From the NCBI GenBank assembly GCA_964639395.1, contig CAZXCT010000072.1:1-5834 (forward strand): a DNA stretch of 5,834 bases, in the 5' to 3' direction. The notes under the pieces were generated by a model. That model was not told the DNA's origin. It searched no databases and was given only the letters and a program-made list of their open reading frames with translations. Shown here one piece after another: positions 4,904-5,834 of this stretch (positions are counted from its first letter, which is position 1; the number at the start of each line of letters is the position of its first letter). The position numbers and the translations under genes are program-made. Source of the stretch: ATZT02 sp964639395. GTDB lineage: Bacteria > Actinomycetota > Actinomycetes > S36-B12 > UBA5976.

Positions 4904-5834
4904 CTAATCAGCTTTAGCAACCACCCAGTCAATAGAGTCAGTAAGTTTTTGAATGTCTGAAAGTTCAATTGCCGGAAAGGTGGCAATTCTCAGTTGATTT
5001 CGTCCTAATTTTCGGTATGGCTCGACATCGACAATTCCATTGTTTCGAAGAACTTGCGCGATAACAGTTGCATCAAGTCTTTCTGCAAAATCGATTGTGG
5101 CAATCACGCTGCTACGCAAATTACTATCAGCCACAAAAGGTGAAAGGTATTCTTTACTTTGCGCCCAATTGTAAAGATGATCCGAAGATGCCTGACTGCG
5201 CGCTGCGGTCCATTGGATTCCACCATTTTGATTAAACCAATCAACCTGCTGGCGCATTAAATATATTGTAGAAAGACTTGGCGTGTTATAAGTTTGGTCG
5301 AGTTTAGAATTTTCTAAAGCGATCGATAAATCTAATATTGGTGGAATAAATCTGTTTTCAGATTTAATTTGAGCAATTCGCTCAATTAATTCTGGGCTTA
5401 CCAGTGCAATAAATAATCCACCCTCTGACCCAAAAGATTTTTGTGGGGCAAAGTAATAACAATCAAATTCTTTTGGATCAACCAAAGCCCCACCGGCGGC
5501 ACTAGTTGCATCTATTAAGTAAAGGCCTTTTTCGCTCACTCTTTTAACAGGCTTCATTACACCAGTGCTGGTTTCGTTATGTGGGGTTGCATAGGTATCA
5601 AAATCAGCGCTTGGCGAAAATTCAGGTGCACTACCGGGGTCAGACTTTATTACTTCAATATTTTTTAGATGTGGGGCTGATTTAGCACTAGCAGCAAATT
5701 TTGCACCGAATTCACCGAAAGATAAAAATTGTGCGTTGGATTGAATGATTGAAAAAACCGCAGCATCCCAAAATAAGGTAGAACCGCCGTTTCCTAAAAT
5801 AATTTCGTATTCGCTTGGCACTTTAAAGAAATCT
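4904..5834 (-). CDS. serC: Phosphoserine aminotransferase, N-terminus cut by window edge
   Basis: SerC is a pyridoxal-phosphate enzyme that converts 3-phosphohydroxypyruvate and glutamate to phosphoserine and 2-oxoglutarate, the second step of serine synthesis; it acts in the cytoplasm as a dimer. About 310 residues are visible and roughly 65-70 N-terminal residues lie beyond the edge. Seen in order: the glycine-rich GNGGSTLFWDAA loop, LSFGEFGAKF, HNETSTGV, DATSAAGG, then YYFAPQKSFGSEGG with the Schiff-base lysine (codon at 5438-5440), QTYNTPS, and the C-terminal block VDVEPYRKLGRNQLRIATFPA. The sequence is of the actinobacterial/mycobacterial-type SerC subfamily rather than the E. coli type. 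A GTG at 5821 is not the start, because the frame is open to the edge and the conserved N-terminus is missing. No frameshift is visible, so the gene looks intact. An XRE regulator gene follows 52 bases downstream on the same strand, separated by an inverted repeat. Confidence 0.95.
   Translation of the reverse strand, partial: DFFKVPSEYEIILGNGGSTLFWDAAVFSIIQSNAQFLSFGEFGAKFAASAKSAPHLKNIEVIKSDPGSAPEFSPSADFDTYATPHNETSTGVMKPVKRVSEKGLYLIDATSAAGGALVDPKEFDCYYFAPQKSFGSEGGLFIALVSPELIERIAQIKSENRFIPPILDLSIALENSKLDQTYNTPSLSTIYLMRQQVDWFNQNGGIQWTAARSQASSDHLYNWAQSKEYLSPFVADSNLRSSVIATIDFAERLDATVIAQVLRNNGIVDVEPYRKLGRNQLRIATFPAIELSDIQKLTDSIDWVVAKAD

Noticed and set aside
4852..4986. 45-codon N-terminal extension of the XRE regulator to a start at 4986
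   Set aside because: It would overlap the 3' end of serC by over 80 bases in another frame, the residues are unlike XRE proteins, and the 4851 ATG begins the natural basic N-terminus.

Overview
The window looks like a piece of a small, streamlined, low-to-moderate G+C actinobacterial chromosome. The protein families are characteristic of Actinobacteria: a bacterial XPB helicase, its helicase-associated partner, a cold-shock protein with a C-terminal extension, DUF3027, DUF2530 and a mycobacterial-type SerC. Codon use is rich in A/T (many TTA, GAA, AAA and GAT codons) and genes are packed with almost no spacer. A freshwater Nanopelagicales (acI)-like organism would fit, but that assignment is inference. 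All genes look chromosomal and housekeeping; I see no mobile element, CRISPR array, tRNA or rRNA.

Layout. Positions 1-589 (minus) hold the N-terminal third of an XPB-type DNA helicase, cut by the window edge just before Walker A. Five bases upstream of it, 595-2814 (minus) encodes the 739-aa helicase-associated protein, so the two form a tandem pair. A 138-bp divergent region (2815-2952) separates this pair from a plus-strand operon: a cold-shock-domain protein (2953-3333) and a DUF3027 protein (3356-4273). The DUF3027 gene meets a convergent DUF2530-like membrane protein (4270-4482, minus) with overlapping stop codons. A 31-bp divergent gap follows, then a 26-codon single-helix membrane peptide (4514-4594, plus). 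This converges, again with overlapping stops, on a small XRE-type regulator (4591-4851, minus). Upstream of that regulator, on the same strand, is serC (4904-beyond 5834), which lacks its N-terminus at the window edge.

Expression logic. Two start styles can be read. The cold-shock and DUF3027 genes use GTG and TTG starts behind clear Shine-Dalgarno sequences. The helicase-associated gene, the DUF2530 gene, the 26-aa ORF and probably the XRE gene have ATG starts with no Shine-Dalgarno but an A/T-rich TAnnnT-like hexamer ending 6-7 bases upstream, the signature of leaderless transcripts. The most eye-catching regulatory spot is the 31-bp gap at 4483-4513, where two mirror-image -10 hexamers form a perfect inverted repeat that seems to drive two leaderless membrane-protein genes in opposite directions. 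Other dyads worth a look are a 12-bp palindrome upstream of the cold-shock gene, an 18-bp inverted repeat between serC and the XRE gene, and an A/T-rich dyad over one of the convergent stop overlaps.

Functionally the window mixes DNA repair/helicase (XPB pair), RNA-binding stress response (cold-shock protein), serine biosynthesis (SerC), one regulator and three proteins of unknown role. The neighbourhood resembles a gene cluster seen in many Actinobacteria, so most of it is conserved core rather than accessory DNA.
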